Positions 54,010 to 62,220 of a stretch of DNA of 64,000 nucleotides are shown piece after piece. The notes under the pieces were generated by a model, which was not told the origin of the DNA, ran no database searches, and saw only the letters and a program-made list of their open reading frames with translations. The translations under genes were made by a program, and so were the position numbers. Source of the DNA: Eggerthella sinensis. Lineage in GTDB: Bacteria; Actinomycetota; Coriobacteriia; Coriobacteriales; Eggerthellaceae. The stretch lies in NCBI RefSeq assembly GCF_003339815.1, contig NZ_PPTT01000002.1:159582-223581 (forward strand), in the 5' to 3' direction. Position 1 is the first letter of the stretch; every line of letters starts with the position of its first letter.

Positions 54010-54401
54010 GGGCGCTCATACCTCACATGCGAGAATTCGAATAGTTCGCTTCATATTGTCCCACATTCGAGGGGCACTGTCACCGAAGATTGCGCAGGCG
54101 GCAAAGGGCCGACACCGCACGTCCACGCCTTCGCCCCACCGGCAATCCCCCTCTTCCCCGCGCCGTTCTTCGCCGGCAAACCTCCTCTTCTCCGCGCCGT
54201 TCTTCACCGGCAACCCTCCTCTTCCCTGCATCCCTTTCACCAGGGGAAACGCGAAATTCATACGATTCGTGCGACAGGGGACGACCCTTTCGTGCGATAC
54301 CGGCCGTCGGCGATGGCGCATAGTGCGACCCATCGGCGACGATCGGGGAGATCGCGCCACCATCGAAAGACAGCAAGCAGGGAACGGGAAGGGTGAGGAA
54401 C
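54010..54401. other. Intergenic region with tandem repeat
   Basis: 392 bases between the divergent recJ-recQ and flavoprotein genes. It holds three 34-bp tandem repeats (listed separately) and a GC-rich region GATCGGGGAGATCGCG before the flavoprotein. No convincing ORF is seen. Confidence 0.5.
54139..54240. repeat. 34-bp tandem repeat, three copies
   Basis: The string CCGGCAA recurs at 54139, 54173 and 54207, with conserved flanks CGCGCCGTTCTTC and CCTCTTCC. Copies differ at a few positions. One strand is almost entirely pyrimidine in half of each unit. It lies in the leader or promoter of recJ-recQ. Confidence 0.75.
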
Positions 54402-55979
54402 ATGACGAAATCCATCGCACAGGAAAGCGGCCTCTCGAGGCGGAACTTCTTGAAGAGCGCCGGCATCGGCGCTGCGGGGCTGCTGGGCGCCACCGCGCTG
54501 AGCGCATGCGCAGGGGGCGCGTCGGCGAAGACGGCCGAGGGCGCGGGCTCGTGGGATCAGGAAACCGACATCGTCGTGGTGGGCACGGGCGCCGCGGGCG
54601 TGGCATCGGCCATGACGGCGCTCGAGGCGGGCTCCGAGATCATCATGATCGAGAAGGAGAAAACCACGGGCGGCATCACGGGCGTGTGCGAGCAGTACTG
54701 CGCCTTCGACTCGTCGCTGCACCTTCCGCAGAACTTCGACGACGTCACCGACAGCGCCGAGCTCATGCTGGAAGATGCCATGCGCGTGTCGAACGGCACC
54801 GCCGACGAGGCGCTGGCGAAGATCTACTGCGACGATTCCGCGAACAGCTTGAACTGGATGATCGACCACGGCTGCGAGTTCAAGGACGCGCTGCGCGTGT
54901 CCGACGGCCGTCACGGCCAGGGCAAGTACATCTCGGCCACCGCGGGCGAGCTCACGCAGAAGCTTTTGCCCGCCATCGAAAGCGCAGGCGGCACCGTGCT
55001 CACCGAGACGCCCCTCGCCGAGCTCGTGCGCGACGAAAACGGTCGCGTGGTGGGCGTGGCGTGCTCCGACAAGAAGAACACGCGCATCAAGGCGCGCAAG
55101 GGCGTCATCATGTGCACCGGCCCCTGGTCCGACGACGAGGTGCTCATCCCCCGCCACATGCAGGCCGTGCCCGAACTCGTGCAGCAGTGCGCCGAGACGC
55201 TGTCGGCGTTCGGCATGCCGTACGGCCCCTATACCGGCGAGGCCATCCGCATCGCGCAGAAGTCCGGCGCGGCGGTGCGCCACATGGAGTACATCATGTT
55301 CGACCCGTACTACTCGGTGCCCGAGGCCATGTCGAACAAGATCGCGCCCGCCGGCCTCACGCGTGCGGTGAATCAGATTCTCATCGCGCCTGATGGCAAG
55401 CGCTTCACCGACGAGGGCGCGTCGCGCGGCGCCATCGCGCTCGATATCATCGATCTGCCGGGCAACACGTACTACCCCGTCATCGACGCCCGTCACCTGC
55501 CCGACCCCACCGGTTCCACCAAGTTCCCCGTGGAGAAGCTCGACGAGTTCGTGGCGGCCGGCTACATGGCGAAGTCCGACACCATCGAGGGCCTCGCCGC
55601 CGAGATGGAGAAGACGTTCGGCGTGCCGCAGGACGCGACGCTCGCCACCATCGAGCGCTACAACGGCTTCTGCGCGAGCGGCGTCGACGAGGATTTCGGC
55701 AAGGACCCGCACCACATGACGCCCATCGATCAGGCTCCCTTCTACGCCGGCCCGGCCGAGACGTGCCGCGACATGTACACGCACGGCGGCCTTGAGACCG
55801 ACGCCGAAGCGCGCGTGGTGGACTTCGACGGCGCGGTGATTCCCGGCCTGTACGCCGCGGGCATGTGCACGGGCGGCCCGCTGGGCGAGATCACCATCTC
55901 GGGCAACTGGCAGATGAGCTCCATCGTGTTCGGCCGCATTGCCGGCAGATGCGCCGCCGCCGAGAACGCGAGCGCGTAA
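54402..55979 (+). CDS. Tat-exported FAD-dependent reductase flavoprotein (fumarate-reductase-like loop)
   Basis: 525 residues. Twin-arginine motif SRRNFLK (12-18), lipobox-like LSAC (Cys36), FAD motif VVVGTGAAG near residue 62, C-terminal block GLYAAGMCTGGPLGEIT. The substrate loop reads GKRFTDEGASR, closest in the window to the GxRFxNE...R arrangement that relays protons in fumarate reductases, so this copy is the best candidate for a dicarboxylate or similar enoate. There is no haem or FMN domain. It is convergent with a membrane LuxR regulator. ATG 54402 is preferred over GTG 54393. Confidence 0.88.
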   Translation: MTKSIAQESGLSRRNFLKSAGIGAAGLLGATALSACAGGASAKTAEGAGSWDQETDIVVVGTGAAGVASAMTALEAGSEIIMIEKEKTTGGITGVCEQYCAFDSSLHLPQNFDDVTDSAELMLEDAMRVSNGTADEALAKIYCDDSANSLNWMIDHGCEFKDALRVSDGRHGQGKYISATAGELTQKLLPAIESAGGTVLTETPLAELVRDENGRVVGVACSDKKNTRIKARKGVIMCTGPWSDDEVLIPRHMQAVPELVQQCAETLSAFGMPYGPYTGEAIRIAQKSGAAVRHMEYIMFDPYYSVPEAMSNKIAPAGLTRAVNQILIAPDGKRFTDEGASRGAIALDIIDLPGNTYYPVIDARHLPDPTGSTKFPVEKLDEFVAAGYMAKSDTIEGLAAEMEKTFGVPQDATLATIERYNGFCASGVDEDFGKDPHHMTPIDQAPFYAGPAETCRDMYTHGGLETDAEARVVDFDGAVIPGLYAAGMCTGGPLGEITISGNWQMSSIVFGRIAGRCAAAENASA

Positions 55980-55996
55980 GCCGCATCCCCTCCCTC

Positions 55997-56030
55997 ACGT
56001 GTGCCGTCGGACTCGTCCGGCGGCACACGT
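55997..56030. terminator. Bidirectional terminator hairpin
   Basis: A 15-bp stem (ACGTGTGCCGTCGGA) with one wobble and a 4-base loop lies between the convergent flavoprotein and LuxR genes. Confidence 0.75.
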
Positions 56031-56034
56031 TTCG

Positions 56035-57480
56035 CTATCGCCGCTGGTGGACGGCCGTTTCCATGCGGTCGATGAGGTTGAGCAGCTCCTGGCGCGAATG
56101 GATGTCGAGCTTCGCATAGGCGCGGCGCAGGTGCGTTTTCACCGTGTGCTCCGACAGCATGAGGTAGTCGGCGATGTAGCGCGCGCTGCGGCCCGACGAG
56201 AACTCGCCCACCACCTGGAATTCGCGCGCGGACAGGTCGTAGGTGTCGCGCAGCAGCTCGAGCGCGGCGGCGTTGAGCGACGCGATGGACGCCGCGGGCT
56301 CGGTGGTCTCGTCGGGCGCGTCCACGTACCCGCTCCCCTTGCTTTTCGTGAACAACCACAGATAGCTGACGAACATGAGCGTCACCGCCACGCCCAACAG
56401 CCAGATGAGCGCCGTCAGCGTGATGCCGAACTGGGACGATGCGAGGGCGCCGAGGTCCGTCAGGGCCAGTGCGCGGCCGCCGGCGATGCTCAGCTGCGAT
56501 GCGCCCACGGCCAAGCCCAGCAGGAAGAACGCGGGCAGCTTGCGCTCGTACGCCTCGCTCGTAAAGGCGATCCAAATGAAGCAGAAGAACGTGATGAGCA
56601 GCACCACCATGAGCGGTCCCGACCACGTGGTGTCGCCGGGGTTCACGCTGCGGAACATGAGCACCGACATGAGCGCGGCGGCCGACACGGGATAGGCGAG
56701 GTCGATGCTGGTTTTCTTCGGCCTGATCAGCACGAGGCCCAGGCATAAGGTGAACGACACCACCACGCCGAGGATGGACGTGACCGCCGTTTGGGCGTAG
56801 TGCACCCCGCCCGCGAGGTCGAGCTGCACGACAAATCCGCACGACGCGGAGAACACGACGGCGCCCACCACGGCGCGCTTCGTGCGCGCGGCCAGCTCGG
56901 CCATGGAGGTGGAGGGCGCGTCGTGCGGCATCATCACCTTCGCCACCGCCTGATGCTGACGCATGCACACGCCCAGCGCGACGAGCGAGAGGACGAGCGC
57001 CACCACAAACACGACGCTGCGATTATCGGGGAACAGCGCAGTGGTCAGCGGCACGAGCAGCGTGTCAACCACGTAGCCCGCCGTGATCATCGGCGCCGCC
57101 CAACTGGGACGATAGCTGGCGAACACCTGCATCCAGCACAGGATGACGAGCGCCCACCCCACGCCGCCGGCAAGCTGCCCCACGAAGGGCACGATGCCGT
57201 ACGAGTCGGGGCTTGCCGCCAGCACCACGCGCGCCGCAAGCGCGCAGCACCCTCCCACGAACAAGGGCAACGAGCGGTCGAGCCGCCCCAGATACGACAG
57301 GACGGCCACGCTCAGGTACGTGCAGCCTCCCACCGCGATGCCCACGATGGCGTACGGCTCCGGCGAGTACGGCCCCGTCCCCAAGTCGAGCAGCCGCGCA
57401 CCCTGCAGCAGTCCGAACCCCACGACGGCCACCGCCACAAGCGCCCACGTCCGCCGATCCACCCCACGCTGTCCGCCCAT
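56035..57480 (-). CDS. Polytopic membrane LuxR-family transcriptional regulator
   Basis: 481 residues. About 12 hydrophobic helices (1-400) are followed by a LuxR-type HTH (LSAREFQVVGEFSSGRSARYIADYLMLSEHTVKTHLRRAYAKLDIHSRQELL). The third such regulator in the window and, like the others, adjacent to a Tat flavoprotein gene. ATG 57480 follows GGGAAGGG; the longer frame adds 21 residues without support. Confidence 0.88.
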   Translation of the reverse strand: MGGQRGVDRRTWALVAVAVVGFGLLQGARLLDLGTGPYSPEPYAIVGIAVGGCTYLSVAVLSYLGRLDRSLPLFVGGCCALAARVVLAASPDSYGIVPFVGQLAGGVGWALVILCWMQVFASYRPSWAAPMITAGYVVDTLLVPLTTALFPDNRSVVFVVALVLSLVALGVCMRQHQAVAKVMMPHDAPSTSMAELAARTKRAVVGAVVFSASCGFVVQLDLAGGVHYAQTAVTSILGVVVSFTLCLGLVLIRPKKTSIDLAYPVSAAALMSVLMFRSVNPGDTTWSGPLMVVLLITFFCFIWIAFTSEAYERKLPAFFLLGLAVGASQLSIAGGRALALTDLGALASSQFGITLTALIWLLGVAVTLMFVSYLWLFTKSKGSGYVDAPDETTEPAASIASLNAAALELLRDTYDLSAREFQVVGEFSSGRSARYIADYLMLSEHTVKTHLRRAYAKLDIHSRQELLNLIDRMETAVHQRR

Positions 57481-57799
57481 ACCGCCCTTCCCCACGCCTC
57501 GAGTAGCACGCAGTATATCGCCTGAAGAAAGCACCGTCGACAAGCTGACGAGAGAGGTAGGAGATGGGGGGGGCGTTTAACATGCGCCGCCGTGTAACAT
57601 GCACCGCGCGGGCCCTGTTCCCATGCGCTGCGCTCCCCTGTTTCCTTGCGCCGCGGGAATGATCATGGGTCTGCCCTTCTTGCGCGCGGCGCAACCAGGA
57701 GGTCTCCCTATTGCGCCGCAGCAGCTCGCTCAGCTCCCCAATCCTCCGCGAGGCGCATAGAGGAGGGAGAAGCCCCCCCCCCCGAAACGGCACAAGCGC
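57481..57799. other. Repeat-rich region upstream of the LuxR gene
   Basis: 319 bases with no supported ORF. It contains TAACATGC twice, 17 bases apart (57578, 57595); TTGCGCCGC at 57646 and 57711 with its inverse at 57686; a run of eight Gs (57566-57573); and a run of eleven Cs (57773-57783). The repeated 8- and 9-mers are possible regulator sites. Confidence 0.5.
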
Positions 57800-58753
57800 T
57801 TACCCCTCGTACACCACTTCTCCCATGTTTCTTGGGTCGTATCCTACGATCGACCCGATCTCTTCCCGAAACGGCCTGGTTCTTGTGAGCTTCGTGATCG
57901 CTTCGACGGCACGTTCGTTGCCGGGGCGCTTCGCCAGCACGATGTCGAGCCATTCGTCTTGCAGCGGCAGGAAGTCAACGCCTTCCACCTGGCGGAACAC
58001 GCGCTCGGCACCGATGCCCACATCCGCGGCTCCGCGCGCCACGAACGACGCCATCGACAGCGCCGAGTTCGCCTCGCGCTCGTAGCCCTCAAGAGCCAAG
58101 CGATCGGCGCCGAGACGCGACAGCTGTTCGTCGAGCAGGATGCGCGAGCCGCAGCCACGCTCGCGGTTGACGAGGCGCACGCCCGGCTTCAGCATATCTT
58201 CCCAGGTGCGCAGGTTCTTCGGGTTCCCCTTCGCCACGATGAGCCCCTGACGGCGACGCACGAGCCGCACCACGCGCACGGGCGTGCCGGGCAGCAGGCG
58301 CTTCACCGCCGCCACGTTGTACGAGTCGGTTTCGCCGTCGTACATATGGGAGAGCGCCGCCTGCGCCACGCCGTGATACACGTCCACCAACGCGTTGTAG
58401 CTGCCTTCGTAGATGCGGTCCACCGCGGTGTTCGTCGCGCCCAGGTAGTTCGCCAGGATGTCGCCCACCACATCGTTGCCCGCCAGCACGAACGTTGCGG
58501 CAGCGGGACGCGCAACCGCGGCGCTCACCCGCGGGGCGGCAACCGCAGCCGCCGCCGCGACCGCCGCCGGGGCGGCCTTCGCACGCTTCGAGCGCGCGAT
58601 GTAGTTCTCCACGTCGCCCATGGTGAAGCGCATCTTGCGGCCGACATGGTACGATGCCAGCTCGTCGGCCTTCACCAACTTGTAGACGGTGCTCTTGCTC
58701 ACCTGCAGCAGGCCGGCCACCTCATCGGCCGTCAACGCGTCGTCGTTGCGCAT
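57800..58753 (-). CDS. Excisionase-type HTH fused to periplasmic-binding-like domain (molybdate-type regulator)
   Basis: 317 residues. An N-terminal MerR/excisionase HTH (LTADEVAGLLQVSKSTVYKLVKADEL) is joined by an Ala-rich linker (residues 60-90) to a PBP-like domain (LAGNDVVGDILANYL ... RLVNRERGCGSRILLDEQL ... GAADVGIGAERVF). This architecture is known for regulators sensing molybdate or tungstate oxyanions. A di-Mop protein gene nearby (59473) supports that. GGAAGGGG precedes ATG 58753. Confidence 0.82.
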   Translation of the reverse strand: MRNDDALTADEVAGLLQVSKSTVYKLVKADELASYHVGRKMRFTMGDVENYIARSKRAKAAPAAVAAAAAVAAPRVSAAVARPAAATFVLAGNDVVGDILANYLGATNTAVDRIYEGSYNALVDVYHGVAQAALSHMYDGETDSYNVAAVKRLLPGTPVRVVRLVRRRQGLIVAKGNPKNLRTWEDMLKPGVRLVNRERGCGSRILLDEQLSRLGADRLALEGYEREANSALSMASFVARGAADVGIGAERVFRQVEGVDFLPLQDEWLDIVLAKRPGNERAVEAITKLTRTRPFREEIGSIVGYDPRNMGEVVYEG

Positions 58754-58769
58754 GGACGAACCCCTTCCG

Positions 58770-59258
58770 TCAGTCTTCGGAACCCCACAGCTCTTTCAAC
58801 TCGCGCGTTATCGCGTGCGCGTTCGCCGGAAGGCCCACGTCACGCGGCATCGGCGCACGCTTTCCGCCCTTTGCGCCTCCGGATCGCTTCGCGCTCTCGG
58901 CAAACAGGCGCTCGGCCGGCAGCACGTCAACCCCGCACGATGCGGCCGAGCGACATCGATGCGCCAATTCCCGATCGGACGTCACCACCCCGATGCGCTC
59001 CTTCGCCGACCGAACCTTGCTCACAATCGCGTCGTCGGCCGTCGGCATCCGCGTGAACTCCACCGGAGCATCCAGCCGATGCGTCGATCCAGCTCCGTGC
59101 GACGCGTCCCATACAATGGTGTAGCTCCCCGCGCCCAGCACGTCCCGCGCCGCCACGCGCAGGCGACGCTCGAGGGTATCGCGCTGTTCCTCAAGCGACA
59201 GGTCGCGCGTCGCAGGATCCCGCTTCGTCACGTTGTACCCATCGATCAGGTAGCGCAT
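58770..59258 (-). CDS. NYN-domain (YacP/Rae1-like) ribonuclease
   Basis: 162 residues beginning MRYLIDGYNVTK, with IVWDASH and VVTSDREL: the acidic PIN-like active site of the YacP family. Rae1 of Bacillus cleaves mRNA in the ribosomal A site. It lies 16 bases upstream of the molybdate-type regulator on the same strand, so the two are cotranscribed. Confidence 0.88.
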   Translation of the reverse strand: MRYLIDGYNVTKRDPATRDLSLEEQRDTLERRLRVAARDVLGAGSYTIVWDASHGAGSTHRLDAPVEFTRMPTADDAIVSKVRSAKERIGVVTSDRELAHRCRSAASCGVDVLPAERLFAESAKRSGGAKGGKRAPMPRDVGLPANAHAITRELKELWGSED

Positions 59259-59293
59259 GCAAGAACCACCGCTCTTTCCGCGTCAAGCAAGAA

Positions 59294-59311
59294 TATACTC
59301 AGGCAAGTATA
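59294..59311. promoter_or_regulatory. Palindrome TATACT-N6-AGTATA
   Basis: An 18-bp dyad in the divergent region of the NYN and di-Mop genes, 36 bases before the NYN start. Each arm is itself a -10-like sequence. Confidence 0.5.
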
Positions 59312-59472
59312 GCGCGAACGCGACACGAAAGTGAACGAAACGATACGAGAGCGTACGAACTCGGTACACTTTGCGCGCGGCCCTTCCCCCGCCGCCCCGC
59401 AGCAGCGATACTGCACTCATACCGAACGGGCCGCCGGAAAAGCCGGAGCCCCTCAACCAGAAGGAGCAGCAC

Positions 59473-59898
59473 ATGAAGATTTCCGCTCGCAACCAGCTCA
59501 AAGGTACCGTTTCCGCCGTCGCCGAAGGCGCCGTGAACGGCGTGGTATCCATCGACCTCGGCTCCACCACCGTCAAGGCCGACATCACCATGGAAGCCAT
59601 CAACGACCTCGGCCTCAAAGAGGGCACCGACGCCGTGGCCATCATCAAGGCCAGCAACGTGATGTTCGCCGCCGGCTCCGAGCGCATCCAGGGCATCTCC
59701 GCCCGCAACCAGATTGCCGGCACCATCGTGTCCGTGAAGAAGGGCGCCGTGAACGGCCATGTGGCCATCGAGACCGCCGAAGGCGCGCGCATCATGGGCT
59801 CCATCACGAACGAGGCCATCGAGGACCTCGGCCTGACCGAGGGCGCCGCCGCCCTGGCCATCGTGAAGTCCACCGACGTCATCGTGGGCGTCGAATAA
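59473..59898 (+). CDS. Di-Mop molybdate/tungstate-binding protein (molbindin-like)
   Basis: 141 residues made of two Mop/TOBE repeats: SARNQLKGTVSAVAEGAVNG (residues 4-70) and SARNQIAGTIVSVKKGAVNG (74-141). Such small proteins bind molybdate or tungstate oxyanions for storage or homeostasis. AAGGAG precedes ATG 59473. The molybdate-type regulator lies on the opposite strand two genes away. Confidence 0.9.
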   Translation: MKISARNQLKGTVSAVAEGAVNGVVSIDLGSTTVKADITMEAINDLGLKEGTDAVAIIKASNVMFAAGSERIQGISARNQIAGTIVSVKKGAVNGHVAIETAEGARIMGSITNEAIEDLGLTEGAAALAIVKSTDVIVGVE

Positions 59899-59927
59899 CG
59901 CCGACGCACCAAGCACCAAGCCCCACC

Positions 59928-59960
59928 AAAGCCGCCCGTCAAACGACGAGCGGCTTTTTT
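59928..59960 (+). terminator. Rho-independent terminator after the di-Mop gene
   Basis: AGCCGC/GCGGCT outer stem with an inner CGTC/GACG helix, followed by six Ts. Confidence 0.85.
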
Positions 59961-60006
59961 CATGCCGCTCAGTAGCGCAGCCGCCCGACGCACGGCCCCG
60001 CCGCGC

Positions 60007-60576
60007 CTACACCCCTGCGAGCAAATGGTGGAGGTAGGCGTGGGCTTGGGGTTTGGAGCAGCGGCGGTCGCCGAGCAGGCTCCATTCCAGCACGAGGAAC
60101 AGGGTGTTGCCGAAGTGGTCGGCAATCAGCTCGTAAGGGATGGGGGCCACGACGCGCTCGGGACAGGTGCGCAGCATCGCGCGAATCTCAACCTGCATGA
60201 TGGCGCGCAGGTGGTTGAGCAGGTAGCCCGAGGCGGCGTTGTGCACGAGCGTGCGCTTGATGGCGTCGAGGTGCTCGACACACAGGTCGTACGTGCGGTC
60301 GAAGTACACGCGCAGGCCCTCTTCCGCGTCCATCGTCGCGGCCTCATCCAACCGCAGATGGGCGCCGATGCGCCGCCATCCGTAGTCGAGCAGATCGTAC
60401 TTGTCGTCGAAGTAGTTGTAGAACGTCGCCCGCGGGTACCCCGCGCGCTCGCACAGCTCGTTCACCGTGATGCGTTCGAACGACCGCTCGGCAAGCAGCG
60501 ACAGCAGCGCATGCGAAAACGCGTCGAGCGTACGCTGCGCTCCCTTTGTGGGCTTCTTCGTCACATCGTACTTCAC
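60007..60576 (-). CDS. TetR-family transcriptional regulator
   Basis: 189 residues from GTG 60576. HTH: ITVNELCERAGYPRATFYNYFDDKYDLL. The C-terminal domain is helical (TetR_C-like). The GTG is preferred because a near-consensus promoter just upstream places the transcription start close to 60670, which would leave the ATGs at 60678 and 60666 without a leader. GAGGA precedes the GTG. It is divergent from the flavodoxin-ferredoxin gene, its likely target. Confidence 0.85.
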   Translation of the reverse strand: MKYDVTKKPTKGAQRTLDAFSHALLSLLAERSFERITVNELCERAGYPRATFYNYFDDKYDLLDYGWRRIGAHLRLDEAATMDAEEGLRVYFDRTYDLCVEHLDAIKRTLVHNAASGYLLNHLRAIMQVEIRAMLRTCPERVVAPIPYELIADHFGNTLFLVLEWSLLGDRRCSKPQAHAYLHHLLAGV

Positions 60577-60676
60577 GCCGTCCTCGCTTTCCTCCCGCAC
60601 GGTTTTGCACGAAGCCGGATGTTGTCCAACCTTGGGCACGACGGGCAAAGCCGTCCCTTGTTTCATCGCGCGGCCC

Positions 60677-60705
60677 ATTCTATGGTGGATGATGGAAATT
60701 GACAA
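60677..60705 (-). promoter_or_regulatory. Sigma-70 type promoter of the TetR gene
   Basis: On the minus strand, TTGTCA (60700-60705), 17 bases, TAGAAT (60677-60682). A candidate TetR operator TGTC-N8-GACA (60708-60723) lies just upstream, and GACA-AG-TGTC (60701-60710) overlaps the -35. Confidence 0.65.
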
Positions 60706-60738
60706 GTGTCCAGAACTAGACAGGTGCAGGAGCAACCG

Positions 60739-61506
60739 ATGATTCTCTACTACTCCGCCACGGGCAACACCCGCCACGTGGCGCATCGCCTCGCAGAAGC
60801 CTTCGACGACCAGGCGGTTTCGATCCTCGACGCCCAAAGCGACGGGCGCCGCTCGTTCGAGCTTGCGGCGGGCGAAACGCTGGGCATCGTGACGCCCACG
60901 TACTTCATGGGGCTTCCCACCCTCATGTCCGACTTCCTCGACACGCTCGAGCTGCACACCGCCGACGACACCCCGTACGCCTACCTCATCATCACCTTCG
61001 GCAACTTCAGCGGCACGGTGCGCTCGTCGACGGCCGCCGCGCTACGCGCGAAGGGCATCCCGCTCGCGGCCGCGTTCGGCGTGCGCATGGTGGACACGTG
61101 GACGCCTGTCTTCGACGTCTCCAACCAGGAGCGCAATGAGCGCGTCACGCGCGCGGCGGACACGGCCGTCGACGACATCGTCGCCGCCGTGCGCACGCGC
61201 GCAACCGGCAGCCACCGCGTTCGCACCGGCCCTCCCCTCGTGGGCAGCCTCATGCATGCGAGCTGGAAGAGCAAGCGCTCCACCAGGCCGTTCTTCGTGG
61301 AATCGACGTGCATCGGCTGCGGTCTCTGCGCGAAGACGTGTCCCGTGAGCGCTATCCGCATGGAAGACGGCATGCCCACATGGGTGGCAGATACGTGCGC
61401 GCAGTGCCTCTCGTGCCTGCATCGCTGCCCCGTGTTCGCCATTCAGCACGGCCCGAAGACGAAGGGCCACGGGCAATGGGTGCACCCCGACGAGGCTTCT
61501 GCATAG
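60739..61506 (+). CDS. EFR1-type flavodoxin / two-cluster ferredoxin protein
   Basis: 255 residues. The N-terminal flavodoxin-like FMN site (YYSATGNTRHVA) and TPTYFMGLPTLM are followed by two 4Fe-4S motifs, CIGCGLCAKTCP and CAQCLSCLHRCP. Family members are low-potential electron carriers in anaerobes. CAGGAG precedes ATG 60739. It is divergent from a TetR gene with a dyad between them. Confidence 0.9.
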   Translation: MILYYSATGNTRHVAHRLAEAFDDQAVSILDAQSDGRRSFELAAGETLGIVTPTYFMGLPTLMSDFLDTLELHTADDTPYAYLIITFGNFSGTVRSSTAAALRAKGIPLAAAFGVRMVDTWTPVFDVSNQERNERVTRAADTAVDDIVAAVRTRATGSHRVRTGPPLVGSLMHASWKSKRSTRPFFVESTCIGCGLCAKTCPVSAIRMEDGMPTWVADTCAQCLSCLHRCPVFAIQHGPKTKGHGQWVHPDEASA

Positions 61507-61579
61507 ACCGCGCGGCTCCTCGAAGGCCGTCCCGCGCGGCCGGCCGGTCGCCCCGCTCCAGCAAAAAGTTCACATTCGT

Positions 61580-61606
61580 TGAAACAATTGCACCCCCTGG
61601 CTCGTA
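61580..61606 (+). promoter_or_regulatory. ECF-type autoregulated promoter
   Basis: TGAAAC (61580-61585), 17 bases, CGTA (61603-61606): close to the TGAAAC-N16-CGTA pattern of many ECF sigma factors. It lies 24 bases before the sigma gene start, suggesting autoregulation and ruling out longer starts. Confidence 0.65.
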
Positions 61607-61629
61607 TGCTTGAGCAAGGGGGTGAATCG

Positions 61630-62220
61630 ATGTCTGCAGCACACGACGCGCAATCGCGCCGCACGGAGGAGTTCATAGCGCACGCCATGGCCGATTGGGG
61701 CGACGCCGTGTACCGTCTGGCGCTCGGCCAAACGCGGTCGAAGGCCGACGCCGAAGACGTCTACCAGGACGTGTTCATGCGCCTGTACAGCGACGCCACC
61801 GTGTTCACCAGCGACGAGCACCTCAAGGCGTGGCTGCTGCGGGTCGCCATCAACCGCTGTCGCGACCTGGCGAAATCGAACTGGAACCGCCGCACCGTGG
61901 CGTTCGACCCCATCCGCGACGACGTGGCCGAGCTCGTGCGCGACCCCGCCGACGCCGACGTGTGGGACGCGGTGGGCCAGCTGCCCGACAACCTGCGCTC
62001 ATCCGTTCACCTTCACTACGTGGAAGGCTACACCACCGAAGAAATAGCCCGCATGCTGAACAGCCAACCCGCCACCGTGCGCACCTGGCTGTCGCGCGCA
62101 CGGGCTCGCGTGAAAGACCTGCTGTTGGGTCGGAAGGCACGCGAAGGCATGCATGCGACGAGCATTCCGCTCGTCGTCGCCAACCCCTGCGATTCCCGAA
62201 AGGAGGTGCCCCATGACTGA
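61630..62220 (+). CDS. ECF-type RNA polymerase sigma factor
   Basis: 196 residues. Region 2 (DAEDVYQDVFMRLYSD ... WLLRVAINRCRDL) and region 4 (LPDNLRSSVHLHYVEGYTTEEIARMLNSQPATVRTWLSRARARV) are both complete. ATG 61630 follows AAGGGGGTG and lies just after the ECF-type promoter. Its stop overlaps the start of the membrane anti-sigma gene by 8 bases. Confidence 0.92.
   Translation: MSAAHDAQSRRTEEFIAHAMADWGDAVYRLALGQTRSKADAEDVYQDVFMRLYSDATVFTSDEHLKAWLLRVAINRCRDLAKSNWNRRTVAFDPIRDDVAELVRDPADADVWDAVGQLPDNLRSSVHLHYVEGYTTEEIARMLNSQPATVRTWLSRARARVKDLLLGRKAREGMHATSIPLVVANPCDSRKEVPHD

Noticed and set aside
54139..54240. CRISPR array
   Set aside because: The 34-bp units are directly adjacent with no unique spacers and no cas genes.
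48703..54396. A 1897-residue open frame on the plus strand
   Set aside because: It runs antisense to rel and recJ-recQ, is rich in Arg/His/Val with no domain, and arises from the high GC third positions of the real genes.
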